NCBI GenBank assembly: GCA_964017235.1
Contig: OZ024940.1
Span: 1,178,001 to 1,242,000 of the forward strand
Source: Sabellastarte sp. h YS-2021
Taxonomy: Eukaryota > Annelida > Polychaeta > Sabellida > Sabellidae
DNA length: 64,000 bases
Direction of reading: 5' to 3'
A program made the position numbers and the translations under genes. Below, piece after piece: positions 34,039 to 46,450 of this stretch (position 1 is the first letter of the stretch; each line of letters opens with the position of its first letter). The notes under the pieces were generated by a model, which saw nothing but the letters and a program-made list of their open reading frames with translations, was not told the DNA's origin and made no database searches.

Positions 34039-34853
34039 CTTGAGTGTGTGGTCCTGATGGGTTTCTCTTTGTAATACTCTAGCACAGCCTCAAGTCCTTG
34101 CAACAACACTTCTACCGGTGGCTGTTCTAGCTCCCATTTTATTTTCTTACACTTTTTCTTCAGTATGCCGTAGGTGTTCTCGTGGAAACACTTTTCTTCC
34201 AGGACCCTCACACTCGAATTGATGTCGAAGTGGAAGCTTCTATTCGGGAGCGACTGAATCCAGTGGAGAGTGCTGTTGTTGTCCAAGTCTAGCCGCTCCA
34301 GTCGTATACAGTGGAACAGATCGACTGCCGTGAGTTGATTATTGTAAAGGTCGAGCCGTGTCAACGCAGGTGGCAGGTTCCTCCAGTCGATCTGATTGAT
34401 GCGATTGCTGCCCACAGACAATACACTCAGTTGTGTAAGATGGCTGCAATTGCCCACGGTTCTGAGTTGATTCTTGCCCAGGTCGAGCCGTTTCAGTGCA
34501 GGTGGAAGGTTCCTCCAGTGTACATGTGTGATCTGATTGTACGATACATCCAAGTACTTGAGTTCTGTACAACAGCTCAGATCCCGAATACCATTCAGTT
34601 CATTAAAACTAAGGTTAAGCTTTGTCACTGTGGGCGGGATCAAACTGAAATCAATGTGTGTGACATTGTTATGCCACAGATTTAACACTTTCAGGCCATC
34701 AAACTGCCTGAATTTCCTCAAGTCTGGCAGAGATGTTAGGTTGTTGTAGGATAAATCTAGCTCTTCATATTGTATGTCATTTTTTACATTATGCAGCTTT
34801 TTGAGAAGATCAGAGTCTTTTAGATCCTTTTTACTCAAGTCAAGTTTAGACAT
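34039..34853 (-). CDS. LRR-ROC-COR-FN3-CARD gene, exon 1 (leucine-rich repeats)
   Basis: This is the first coding exon of a seven-exon ROCO-type gene and encodes residues 1-271 plus two bases of codon 272. The ATG at 34853 has an A at -3 (AAACATG) and opens a frame with no upstream competitor. After a short charged start, about eight leucine-rich repeats follow (roughly residues 30-210), visible as LxxLxLxxNxL units such as LDLSYNNLTSLP, LNLSFNELNGI, LDLGKNQLRTV and LDLYNNQLTAV. A helical stretch ending KEKPIRTTHS leads into the GTPase domain. The exon ends at a CAAG|GTAACG donor. Joining to exon 2 turns the split codon into serine and keeps the frame; reading past the donor meets TAA at once. 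LRRs in ROCO proteins normally act in ligand or partner recognition. The ligand is unknown. Protein is predicted cytosolic: no signal peptide or membrane segment is seen. Confidence 0.95.
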
Positions 34854-35084
34854 GTTTTACTCCAAATCTCTCACTGACTACAACAAAAAAGTTACACAGT
34901 ATATATTCCTATATATCCAACAGTTTTTTGCTTGTGTGCTCTCTGTGCAGAAATTTCTATGCTAAAGTTTACTTCACACTTCCACTCACTTCAGTATCAC
35001 CTAGTTTTATATAAAGTTTCTTTATTAAAGGTCCTGTTATGTGCAATTTCAATAATTATATATAGTTGTTCAATGTACAGTTTG

Positions 35085-35620
35085 GAAAACTTAAGCTCCG
35101 ACTTAGACTTAAATGTAAGACTTTGGTCTTTAAATTTTCTCAACAGAATGGTAAGTCAATGTGCTAAGACTTGGCAGATTTCACAAAGCAGTGAAATTGC
35201 AAAGTGCATGAAATTGCTAAGCAGGGGACTTAACTTTAGGTCTGATAGGGAATGGGCTTCAACTTTGTAAAGAGGACTTAAGCATGGCCGCCATGACTGC
35301 AAATAGAGTATAATTGTACAGCACACCTCACTAAAGTAATTTTTGTGAAGTTTATATCTAGGAACAATGTTTTCCATGTCAAAACAACACTTATCCTCAG
35401 ATAAAATGAATCAAATGAAGGATATATGTCACAAATACTATATTTTGAATAGCAATAAAAAAATCACATGACACAGAACACCACTATGGTTATATGATAA
35501 GCTTGGACTTAGCTAAGTCACCCTCTTTGAATTCCATTTAAGCCCCCGACCTAGCTAAGGCCAGAGTCTTAGATTTGAGTTCCTGACTTAGCCAAAAGCT
35601 TGGCTAATAAGTCACACATA
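35085..35620. mobile_element. Decayed 'gacttag' inverted-repeat element
   Basis: Left part 'agctccgacttagacttaaa', right part 'agagtcttagatttgagttc' and internal 'aagcatggccgccatgactg' resemble the 41.8-kb element in inverted arrangement. Ends are not clear. Confidence 0.45.
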
Positions 35621-38270
35621 TTAAGGCATAATTTCCTTAAAATCAAGTATTTTACAGGGATCAAAACCTAAGCTTTGATTTCCAGTATAAATTAATTGGG
35701 CAATTTGTTCTGTGGATCTTACCTGTTATTTTTTTTCGACTTTTAAGATATTTTATAGTAAGTTTCTATTGCAAATAGCTATAGATGAGTATTCTACAAA
35801 TACTGAGGAACAACTGCATTTGTCTCATGAAAACTGACTAAAAGTTAAGTATTTTACAGGGCATAAAAGCTCATCTATGAATTCCAGTATTACTGAGTTG
35901 GTAGACTTTTTCTTTTGATAGATCTTGCCGCTAAGTTGCTTAATTTGAAGATACCTTAAACTCAGTTTCTGGTTTCAGTAGGTATAGACTAGCATTTCAA
36001 ACATAATAAGAAATGGCTGTACCTTAGAGTCTGTCAATTCATGGAAATTAAGTGGTATGAAAGTCCATATTAGATCCGATGGAATTTTTTTTATCTTCAA
36101 TTTAATTTCACTGTCAGTTTCTCATGCTCAGCAATACTGTTTCTGTCGAGCATCACTGTTCAGACTCAAATGTCAAATATAAACCTCGAGGCTCTTTCAG
36201 AAAGTTTTCCAGTCCACATATAGATTTTCACTGTATATAATATAAAGTCCATTTAGAAGACTAACTGCTTAATTACTTTACAAATTATCCAACAGGTTAT
36301 GCACATAGGAATCACAGACTAAGTACAAATTAGAAATATATCATATCCACAAGATGTCACAAGCATTCAAAATCCCCATTTATTTCTCTACCAAGAGGTA
36401 AAACCTGCTGGATGATGTAATGTGACCATAAAAATAGGCCACACCTGCACTTTTGTCAACAATTAATACAACAGTATACTCTGCTCTCATGACTCATAAT
36501 GCCAGTCATCTTTATTAAAAGTTTTTGTCTTGTTCAGTTTTTCCTTAGTGGCTTTGTGTGTGTACTTAGCCTGGTAAATATTTCACATAAACACTTCTGT
36601 CGATAGTCTATCGTTCAGTGTCTCACAGAAGGGTCCCTTTCTGAATCCATCTTTGAAATGCGATCACCCAGGCAAAGTCCTCACTTATGAAAGCTTTCAT
36701 GAAGGTTATTCAGCCATTCTCCCAAAGAAGAAAGACCAAGTATCTGTCAACAAATGATCACTTTATTATTAGCAGTTACGTGGGTTATGTCTTGTGTAAC
36801 CTACTTTATTAAAATGTGGCTAAGTTTCAACTTAAAAGTGTACAACAGAGGTCATAATTTCAGTGTTTATTCATCATCCATTTTTAAACATTTAACTTAT
36901 CCTTGATTCAAATTGTAGCAATTTTTTGAAATCGCTAAGATTTGGTTATTTGATTCATTCAATTGTCACTGGCTGAAACGGTGTTCTGCTGTCTAAATTT
37001 AAGTATATGTGCCTCTCTTAAATACCCCCCCTCCAGACATTATGTATCTAACAGGATCTTGTTTGTCTCTTCTAAATAGTGATAAGTAAGTTATCAATAT
37101 GAATCAGACATTGGAGAGGCTTTTAATGAATCTTTTCCTCCCTGCCATTGCATCAGTGTCAGACAGATCACTTGTGGGTAAATAGTGTTATATCATGAGT
37201 GAACCACATGACATCCTCTTTGCTCTGTCATTTATTTCATTTTGCTTTAATATTCCCCCCTCCCATGTTTTACCTAAAACATGGGAAAAATCTCTGTTCA
37301 CACATATGTTGAAATGGAATGGAGAATATGAAGTCAATTTTATAATGTTTGAAACTGCACAGGCTTTTACGCTGCACCAATAATGGAACCCTGAACATTT
37401 GTGTAATAAGGTTCTTTTTTTTTCATAAATAATATCTTATTATCCGTCACATTAAACCGAAACAACAGGGGGTTGTGTATACAAAAGGTCCTGTGGGAAT
37501 CTCAGGCTTTAAGTTGGCCATTTTTGTATACAAAAGTTTGAGGCTAAAACCTATTTGTGAATAATGCACCAGGACAAACAAACAAGTTGTATTTTTTTAA
37601 TTCTCTGTCCCCCTTTCTTATAACTTATAACAAATTATATATATGTATATATCTATATATATATGTAGCTTACGAAAATTAATGAAATGTCAACAAAATG
37701 CTACTTGTTGATGAATCTGTAATGGTAACTATTAATAGTAAGCATTCAAGACTATGCCCTTGTCTCTATAATCCCAGTATGAAATATTGCATTAACTGGA
37801 CAAAAAAATGTAATGAGTACAGGAGAGAAAATGGCAAATGAAAACTTCACCTATGTTTCTGTTCATATTTCTGTTTGAAATAAGCTTTAACCTTCCTGCC
37901 TTAGTTGGCTTGTTAATTTGGGACACTCCTAGAGTTTCCACAATTTTGCTAATCAGTTGATTTAGTCTGAATAGAATTCGTCCCACACACCAAGAGTTTC
38001 AAGTGGAAACTAAACATTCTTATATTATGAACTGTGCATATAATAGGCAAACATACTTGAATATATACTACTTAATAATATGTACTGATTTTGCATTATG
38101 AAATCTCAAAGGCATTGTTATGCATACAATTTGTATATATTTGCATACTAGTTACATTTTAAAGGGTGATTTCTCCCCCTTTATTTCCACAAGGAGATTA
38201 TGTTTTGGGTGTCTGCTTGTTTGGTCGTCTATGTTCAAGATAACTCTAGGAGGCTATGATGGCGCAGCCG
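35621..38270. other. AT-rich spacer upstream of the ROCO gene
   Basis: No exon is supported on either strand and few repeats are recognisable; TA-rich run at about 37637-37665. Confidence 0.45.
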
Positions 38271-38274
38271 TAGG

Positions 38275-38522
38275 GGGGCCATGGTGGCAGAGTGGTAACA
38301 CTCTCACCTCCCACCTCTGAGACCTATGTTCTGTTCCCGGCCTGACCTCAAGTGGGAAAGCTGGTAGTTGCTTGCCATTGGTCAGCAGTTTACAGTACAG
38401 AAACCTTGACACACCAACTGTATGTACTGGTTTCCTTTGCCATTCCAACTACCCGTTTTGAAATGACCTGTACAGTGTTGAAAGCGAAGTAAAACCCCAA
38501 TTGAATAAATAATTAAATAAAT
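38275..38522 (+). repeat. SINE, family A
   Basis: Complete head ggggccatggtggcagagtg, anticodon-loop cctccca, body and tail 'ccccaattgaataaataatt'. Directly followed by a second copy. Confidence 0.85.
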
Positions 38523-38736
38523 ACAGTGGTTCAGTGGTAACACTTGCCTCCCACCTCTGAGGTCTGTGGTTCAATCCTCAGACCCTTTGTGGGAAAGTTG
38601 AAAGTTGGTTACTTATGGTCAGCAGTTTACAGTGCAGAAACTTGAAACCAACTGTATGTACTGGTTTCCTCCACCCACAAAACTACCCTTCGTGATATGA
38701 CCTGTACAGTGTTGAAATTGATGTTAAAAACCCCAA
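38523..38736 (+). repeat. SINE, family A, second tandem copy
   Basis: Starts 'acagtggttcagtggtaaca' immediately at the tail of the preceding copy and ends 'gttaaaaacccc'. Head first bases missing; more diverged than its neighbour. Confidence 0.8.
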
Positions 38737-39378
38737 AGATAACTCTAAAGTGTAAAAAATGATTTTAAAAAAATGTTTTATCTGTGTTGTGGCCACACGA
38801 AGAAATGATCAAATTTTGGAAAAGATCTCAATGATATCGTGAAAAAAATCCTGAATGTTGTTCCTGAAAGGTCCTATATTTAATGTATTTTCAATGACTT
38901 TGGATTTCTGGTTGGAATTACTCCTAAAGTAAAGAATGGATCTTCATGAAACTTTTATGTTCTTATGGAAACAAGTAATTACCATATTTATCTGTATAAA
39001 TGCCCCCCCACCTCCAATTAAATGCTCAACCCCCACCACTTTTGCCATTCGGGGAAAATCCAAAAGTCATGCCCTTTAGGGCATCTCTAATCAAATAACC
39101 ACTAACAAAACCACTAAGTTCATCAAAACAAACTGCTTGGATAAAGAAAGCCTTAAAATCAACAAAAATACAAGATACAGGTATGTAACGCCTTCAGAGT
39201 TAAGGTTTGTTCACACTATTTTCAAGAAGTATCATTTTATCAGCCCTTAATATTGCCAAGAAATCTAGATCACCATCTACATTTAATAATCATCAACATT
39301 TCCTGACAATTTCATCCATATTCGTCTGATGAGCAAACAAACAGATAAACAAACCAACAAACAAAGAGATTGTCTTGT

Positions 39379-39702
39379 ATTGTGTTTTTATACTCTGTGC
39401 AATTTCTCCAGGACTTCAGGACTCAAAACGCTATTTAACCAATCCAACTGTACAGGTACAGACCCCCAACTCACAAGTAACTCACATTCCCCCCTAACTG
39501 GAAGAACAGAGGCTCAAGGATGACCATTTATCAACGTCCTTCAGGTTCTTTAACCTGCCACTGGGGATAGGACCCAATGATAGAGGACCGCCATTTTAAG
39601 TGGTCATCTGAGCCACTATGTATCTGCGTGTGTCTGGGTTAGACCTCCCTTCTTCTTCTCTATTCCTAGGTGAGTGTGTTACCCACTAGACCAAAGTGGC
39701 AA
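39379..39702 (-). repeat. SINE, family C
   Basis: About 320 bp in reverse orientation. Tail side 'gtttttatactctgtgcaat'; head side on the minus strand 'tgccactttggtctagtggg'. Central 'gatgaccatttatcaacg' and 'gccattttaagtggtcatct' are shared with 42.4 kb. Confidence 0.75.
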
Positions 39703-40057
39703 GAGATGAACACAAGAATGTCGTAAATTACATAAACTCATTCTCAGACGTTACTATAAATGAAGTTAGTTTTGTTAACATGTGAATAATAAAAAAAATC
39801 ATAACAACCCTTGGGGTGCATATTCTGGTAATTTTTCTATTGTATCATTTCCTAAAGCGCCCATAATAACTGTGTCCTTTGAGCTCACTTGAAGTTTGGG
39901 TTTGTGGGCCGATTCTATTCAGAATTAATCAAGCAACCTCTGTAACTGGAGGAATTTGAGATTTTGGCCAAATTAGCAAGTCAACCAATACATGAGAGTC
40001 CTGTGTTTTTCATTTCAGGGAATTATTAAATTTTAACAAATCTGAAGTTTTATGAAA

Positions 40058-40190
40058 TGTTCTTCCCCCAGGTTCTTATTGAGACAGGTTCCTCACTATT
40101 TCTGCCATTGGTGGGAGGTGAACCCACACACAGACGTGACAGCCTATGATTAGACGCCAAAGTTGCTCATCCACTAGACCTGTGAGGGAT
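40058..40190 (-). repeat. Short SINE, family D, no duplication identified
   Basis: Reverse relative of the 56.9-kb copy: 'gaggtgaacccacacacaga', 'gacagcctatgattagacgc', 'tcatccactagacctgtgag'. Confidence 0.6.
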
Positions 40191-40214
40191 TTCCAATGAA
40201 TGTATTAGGCATTA

Positions 40215-40418
40215 ATTTATTTATTTATTTGGGGTTTTATGTCGCTTTCAACACTGTACAGGTCATATCACGACAGGTAATTGGAAGGGCAGAGGAAACC
40301 AGTACATACAGTTCGCTAGGGTTCTGTACTGTAAACTGCCGACCAATGGCAAGCAACTACCAGCTTTCCCACTTGAGGCGGTGCCGGGAATTGAACCCCG
40401 GCCTCAGAGGTGGGAGGC
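40215..40418 (-). repeat. SINE, family A, 5'-truncated at insertion
   Basis: Flanked by a perfect 13-bp duplication gtattaggcatta (40202-40214 and 40419-40431) although the A-box half of the head is absent, so the truncation happened when it inserted, as expected of target-primed reverse transcription. Confidence 0.87.
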
Positions 40419-41230
40419 GTATTAGGCATTAAAAACAACCAACTTTCTATTGTGAATCTTCTCCAAAAGTCATATGATACTGGACTTGGCAATGACTATA
40501 GAGAGATGATTTTTTTAATTGGATTTTGTTGTTGCGCCTTAGAGTCTGCCTAGCAGAGATTAAGTGCTTTAAAAGTACAGAATAAAATAGAATACTATCG
40601 TGCAGCAATATGTAATTTTTGCAGAAGTTCCTGGAAACCTGAGCAACTTCATACTTACCTAAGTATACATGTTTAAAAATTAGGAGTATGATTTTAGATT
40701 TGAGCCTTTAGCGAGGCTATGTAAATATAGATGGGCTTCCTATTTAATGCCAGACTTAGTAATTTGCCCTCAAATACAGCCACTTTTGCAAATCAGTTAA
40801 TTTGAGTCAATATAGCATTGTATCTTTATAAACTCACTTATTTACTATTGATGTCTGACGTTCAGGGTAGCCTGACAAATATTGAAGCCTTCTGTTTGAT
40901 TGGTAGTACATCTTGTAATGGTTACTTGTATCTCTAAACCCTCTTGTTAGCAACCTAAGACTTTTCCATCTGTATTCTATATTCTCTAATTGGTAAGAAA
41001 CTTGAGCCTAAATTAAGGCTATGTTTAACACGGGGGGGGGGGGGGAGCTTAAGAGTTAGAGTTATGCAAATACATGCAACATAAGATATAAAACTATATA
41101 TGGTTAGAACAGAGACATATGAATCACTCATGACACTACACAAACAAACCACATCTTATTTGCTTGACTCTGACATTATCAGATAGAAATATTTATCTAA
41201 AGCTGAGGCTTCATGTATGTGCATGCGTAT

Positions 41231-41466
41231 TCACTTATTTATGGTTTTACCTCACTTTCAACACACTGTACAGGTCACATCATGACGGGTAGTTGGAAGG
41301 GCGGAGGAAACCAGTACATACAGTTGGTGTGTCAAGGTTTCTGTACTGTAAACTGCTGACCAACGGCAAGCAACTACCAGCTTTCCCACTTGAGGTCGTG
41401 CCGGGAACCGAACCCTGGCCTCAGAGGTGGGAGGTGAGAGTGTTACCACTCTGCCACCGTGGCCCC
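41231..41466 (-). repeat. SINE, family A, with imperfect target duplication
   Basis: Full-length in reverse orientation. 'tatgtgcatgcgta' on the left matches 'tatgtgcatgtgta' on the right with one mismatch. Confidence 0.82.
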
Positions 41467-41810
41467 TATGTGCATGTGTAAACCTATGCCTGTATCCACT
41501 CTGTTGTTCCTTTGCATGTTATGTGGTCGCATTAAGTCTTAGTACACATCGGTGCGACTTATAACGGGCAATGTCCAGTTTGCGATATTTGTCATGGGAT
41601 ATATTACATACATCCAATTTTCAATTCTAAGATATAAATATGTGAGATTTCAATTTTTACTCTTTGACAGACCTTTTTTTTCTCTCCCTGAGGAAAAATG
41701 AACGCTGTTGTAAATTTGAATTTTGAAACAGTCATCAAAATATCAGACTTTCTTCCCTCCTAGAGGACTACATTAGTAGTGGGATGGGTGACCGCTTCAG
41801 TCCACTACAG

Positions 41811-42345
41811 GGGCCGGTTTCACAAAGGGTCTCAGACTTAGGCTAAGTCAGGGACTTAAATCTGAGTCTTTTGTCTTTGCCAAGTCCTAGACTTAAATGG
41901 ATTTCATAAAGGGTGACTTAGCTTGTCATATAACCATGGTGGTTTTCTAGGTCATGTGACCCTTTATTTCTACTTAAAATATTTTAGTGGCAACATATAT
42001 CCCTTGTTTAGCTCATTTTATCTTTGACAAAATGCTGTATTTTTAAATGGGAAACCTTATAATCACACAGACATGTCCAAAGAATAATTTAGGGAGATGT
42101 TCTATATATTTATTCTTTATTTTCAAGCATTTCAAATTTTGAAGTGAGAAAAATATATTGCGGCCATATTTAAGCCTTTGTTTACAAAAGTTAAGCCCAC
42201 TCTTGGGTAGACTTAGCTAAAGCCTAGACTTAGCAGCTTTGTGAAATCCTCCAAGTCTAAGATCACAGACTTAGCCTCATTTTAAGACAAAAGTCTTCAA
42301 TTTCAGTCTAAGTCTGGGCTAAGTGTTTTTGTGAAATCGACCCCT
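41811..42345. mobile_element. Short inverted-repeat element ('ggggccggtttcac')
   Basis: Left end ggggccggtttcacaaaggg; reverse complement of the right end aggggtcgatttcacaaaaa. Subterminal regions are dense in inverted 'agacttag/ctaagtct' words. About 535 bp, non-coding. Confidence 0.72.
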
Positions 42346-42432
42346 GGAGTCTCTGAACGCTTTGCGGCTCGGGCTAGTAGCCACAAGCTTTGGTTTTTCT
42401 TTCTGTCCTTTGTTTTCATTGTAGTTTTTTTG

Positions 42433-42718
42433 TTGTACTTGTATTTATACTAAGTGCAATATCTTCATGTACTACATGGTATCAAAGAGCTACATGACCA
42501 GTTAAATGACTGACATTCCCCTAACTGAATCACGGAGACTCAAGTATGACCATTTATCAACGCCCTTGATCTTCTTTAGCCTGTCACTGGAAATAGGGGA
42601 CAGAGGACCTCCATTTTAGGTGGTCATCCGAGCCACTATGTATCAGGCTACACCTGGGATTGAACCCACGTCCTCTGTGTCCCTAGGCTAGTGTGTTAGC
42701 CACTAGACCACAGTGGCA
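42433..42718 (-). repeat. SINE, family C
   Basis: On the minus strand the head reads tgccactgtggtctagtggc (A box TGGTCTAGTGG) with a B-box-like GGGTTCAATCC, followed by 'gtggctcggatgaccaccta' and a tail 'ataaatacaagtacaac'. Head resembles tRNA genes with a 'GGTCTAGTGG' D-arm. Confidence 0.78.
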
Positions 42719-43504
42719 GATATATACATATCCATATAACTACAAATAATATGATCAGCAATTATAGCCAATACCTGCCCCCCCACTCCCCCTCCTGTAT
42801 ATGGACTTTGGTTTATGTTATAGGTTTGCCCGAGTGACAGTCCATTAAACATGCAAATAGCCTAATACTCACATATTATTGAAGTTACTATTGGTATCAA
42901 ACACTTATCCTTATGTTTGCATTGCATAAAGGAATGTATGGCTCAGTAATAAAGCATTCAGTAAGAAAGTAAGTCAACTTTTATCCGATCTGTGCACTTT
43001 TTCCCCTCAAGAATGCTTCATTTTACTATGAATAGCAAATGATATATTAACATGAATAGATTATTTATATCTTATTCATATTCTGTGCAATATGAATCAC
43101 AATGTAGCCTAACAGCAAAATTGTATTTTCGCCACAACCGAACCTGTCACACTAAGTACAACACTAAGCAGCTTAGCATTAAGAGGCCTGTTCCAATAGG
43201 CCGATCCTGATAATTTGCTCCTAAGGAGCAATAAGGAGGACAATGTCTTCAGTTGGAAGGTTTGTAAACCACAATTTCAGCATTCAGAAAAAAGGCCCAG
43301 ACGTGGCAGTTAAGAGGTGGTTCCACTGTTCCAGTCGTCCTCTCCGATGGGGGCTACAAGCCTGGAAATTTGTCATCTGAGAGGCAATCCATTCATAAAC
43401 CATTCAACTGGATCAGAAACCTTTCGCAAACTTCTCCAGAACATATCGTAGAAGATTTTTTTAACTAATCGTATCACAATGCAAGCAACATGATCTACAA
43501 AATA

Positions 43505-43785
43505 CCCAATAAACATTAGAAACGTTTATAAACGTTTATAAAAATAACTATGAACGGTTTATTTAAGGTTTAAAATGATGGGTCCCTAAACGTTTGCCTG
43601 TAAACATTTATCAACGTTTAAGGATAAACGTTTATAAACGGTAATACATAAATGTTTATAAATGTTTGTACACCGTTTAAAAACATTTATAAATGTTTTT
43701 CACATTCAGGTTCAAGTATCCAGCATGATTCAAGGGAGAATGTAAACAAATGTCATTTTATGAATAATTACCCCAATTACATGGT
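43505..43785. mobile_element. 'aaacgtttataaacg' TIR element, left half
   Basis: Left end cccaataaacattagaaacg, then 'aactatgaacggtttattta' and 'ggttcaagtatccagcatga'. Homology to the family ends near 43785; right end missing. Confidence 0.7.
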
Positions 43786-43840
43786 TCACAAAATATGTCA
43801 TTGAATGACCATTTCAGACAGGCTATTTATCCTATTTGTT

Positions 43841-44060
43841 GTTAATTTGGGATTTTACGTCACTTTCTAGGTCGTATCACAGCGGGTTGTTTTGTGGGCA
43901 GAGGGGACCAGTCCACACAGCTGGTGTCAAGGTTCTGTTCTGTACCCCTGCCAACCAACGGTAAGCAACTACCAGCTTTCACACATAAGGTCCAGGGTTT
44001 GATCCACTGACCTCCGAGGTGGGAGTCGAGTGTGTTACCACTGCCCCACTGTGCGCCCCC
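43841..44060 (-). repeat. SINE, family A, diverged
   Basis: 'gggattttacgtcactttct', 'gggcagaggggaccagtcca', head ending 'gccccactgtgcgcccc'. Confidence 0.75.
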
Positions 44061-45311
44061 CTTCTATTTGGGTAAGTCTATCAATGAAACAGGGACCTAT
44101 AAATGTAGCTGTATAAACTTATTCAAACCAAAATTAATCGCCACTGTCTGTTTGCTTGTTTGTAGGCTAGCAGGAAAACACCAATACAGAGTATAAGATA
44201 CAAGTACACGTATGACGTCATCTATCAACGTTTTTATCAAACTGCGTACGTCAAGCTACAAGTAGACAACGTGCAAAAAAACAGTTCTACAAGTATGTAC
44301 AAAACGTGAGGGTTTATGTTAACTTTGTACTATTACATCTTCAATTTTGCATCATCAACTTAAGCAATAATATATTCATGTATCTTACATTATATTTATG
44401 TTGCCAAAAATGTAGTTTTAGATAAAAAAAGACACTTGGTAACACTGTTTTTAAAAAGCCTTTGTAGTTTTTGCCATATTCAACAGGTAAGGGACAGACT
44501 AATCCTTATCATGCTGTATTGTATTTACCTTTGTGGGAAGCTTAAAAAAACAACAACTTAAAATTAAATAGTTTATATATATTTTGCTAGCCTTTTTTGT
44601 TGCTAATCTTTGTTATTTTTATTTTATAAGCACCACAACTGTTGATAAAGTTTATATTACATTGAATCAGTAAAAAAGAGTTCATCCCTCTACCATACAT
44701 TCCTTGCAGTGAAATTCAGTCCATTTCCAAGCATAAATAACCAAATCGGGGGGGTGGGGGGGGAGGGCATGACATCACCTAGTACTTGTATCTTAAACCA
44801 GAAATGACATATGGGAACGTCTACGTATACTTACAGATTTTGCAGTACAAGTAATTTCCAAAACAAAAATCTCTATTGCTGCTAGTTGGTACTTCGAGTT
44901 CTGGATCGCTATCTGGATACAGAAGAAACTAATCAGGATCTTCCCATTTACTTATTCTTACCTGCCTTATGAGCCCAAAGTGGAGGGGTCAAAGAGCATT
45001 CAGGAACCTTCATTCCTCTGTCAATTCTGATGCTAAAATAAGCAAACTAATGTTGCATGGCAAGGTGCATTGTAATGTAAACCTATCTCAGGCAATTAAC
45101 AACTGCCAGTATACAGAAGGACTTATATGTTGAAATCTGCTGAGAAAATTAAAATAAAATTTGTGTCCTTTAAAAGGAACTGCATCAGGTAACAAAATTC
45201 CTTGAGAACTTATGCCCTTCTAGCCTGGAAGGAAGAGTTTATCAGTGCTGTCAAAAGTGTGATATGTTATATCATACTAAGCTGTGGTGTTTGTTGATAT
45301 TTGTATATAAA

Positions 45312-45940
45312 AGCCAGGTCACACTGTGACGATTCTTTTGTGGCGAATATGCGCGATCCTGAAATTCTTCACCCTTCGTATTGCGCTCTTGGTCCATCTT
45401 CACTGTTCTCCACCATTTTCCATGGATCGTCATCTGACTACGACAGTTTCAAACTGTTCAAAACTATCGCCGGTTTTCGCCGATTTTTGGCATTTTTTTT
45501 AAGTTCGCCATGAGAATTCGCCGCTATTGGTAGCAGATTCTTCTACATCGTAGCTCTGTGGTAGGACATTCTCCAGCAAATCGTACTACCTTCTTGTTCT
45601 CAGTAAATTCGCCAGATATTCTTCCTCGTTCTCAACTGGTTCTTCCTTTGTTGTGGAAGATCCTTCAAAGATCGCATGCATTCTCTCCCCGACCTGTAGC
45701 TAATTCGCGGACAATTGTAGTCAAATCGCCAGATATCTTCACCAGTTCGTAGGGTATTCTCGGTATATTCTCAGTGTATTCTTGCTTTGTTGAGGGTTAA
45801 TCTCAGGACAGTCAAAAAGCATCGTAGAACATCGTAGAAGGGTCGTCGAAGAATGAAGATGTTTTATCGCATGACCACGCTTTCCCGCATTTTTGGGGGG
45901 CAAATCCTGGCAAATTTGAAGTCTACTGGGCTTTAAGACT
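45312..45940. mobile_element. 'gccaggtcacactgtg' TIR element, left end intact
   Basis: Starts agccaggtcacactgtgacg and matches the reverse complement of the 55.5-kb element through 'gaatatgcgcgatcctgaaa', 'cagtttcaaactgttcaaaa', 'agctctgtggtaggacattc' and 'caaatttgaagtc'. The right end is not recognisable past about 45940. Confidence 0.75.
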
Positions 45941-46254
45941 TTATAAAGACTATATAAAGGAGATTTTTGACCTGGGTCGAAAACTTTCCCCGTTAAAGGA
46001 GATATCCACTCCCACAGTGTGTTTGTTGTTTTTGTTGGTTATTTATTTATTTTTGTTCATTAAATGAGTTTTAACTTTGCGCGCACATGAAAAACAAAAT
46101 GCACACCTAGGAATTATAGATTGGTTGTCATAAGTCAGGTATAAGTGACTTAGATGTGCACATAACACAACTACTCAGACTTTAATGAGACAACTCCACA
46201 TTTCTCCACTGAATGATACACACACACATATTTTCACGCAGAAGCCAGTTATAT

Positions 46255-46450
46255 TACCGTAAATTTCCAAAATAATGCCTAGGTTCAAATAAACGCCTGG
46301 TTCAAATTAACGCCTGGTACCAAGCACACCGTTTACAATTTATGACACTGTTTTTTGTATTTCAAAAGAACGCCTGGTTCAATTTAACGCCTGGTCTGAT
46401 GCCATTTGAAAATAATTAATGCCTGGGCCATATTTTGGAAAAATACGGTA
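46255..46450. mobile_element. 196-bp TIR element ('taccgtattt')
   Basis: Left taccgtaaatttccaaaata; reverse complement of the right taccgtatttttccaaaata. Internal 'aacgcctggttcaaattaac' occurs several times. Confidence 0.8.

Noticed and set aside
34311-34749. Plus-strand and alternate-frame ORFs over the LRR exon
   Set aside because: They are antisense or shifted shadows of the repetitive LRR coding sequence.
45301-45752. ORFs within the 45.3-kb TIR element
   Set aside because: The same element at 55.5 kb does not preserve them, so they are not under coding constraint.
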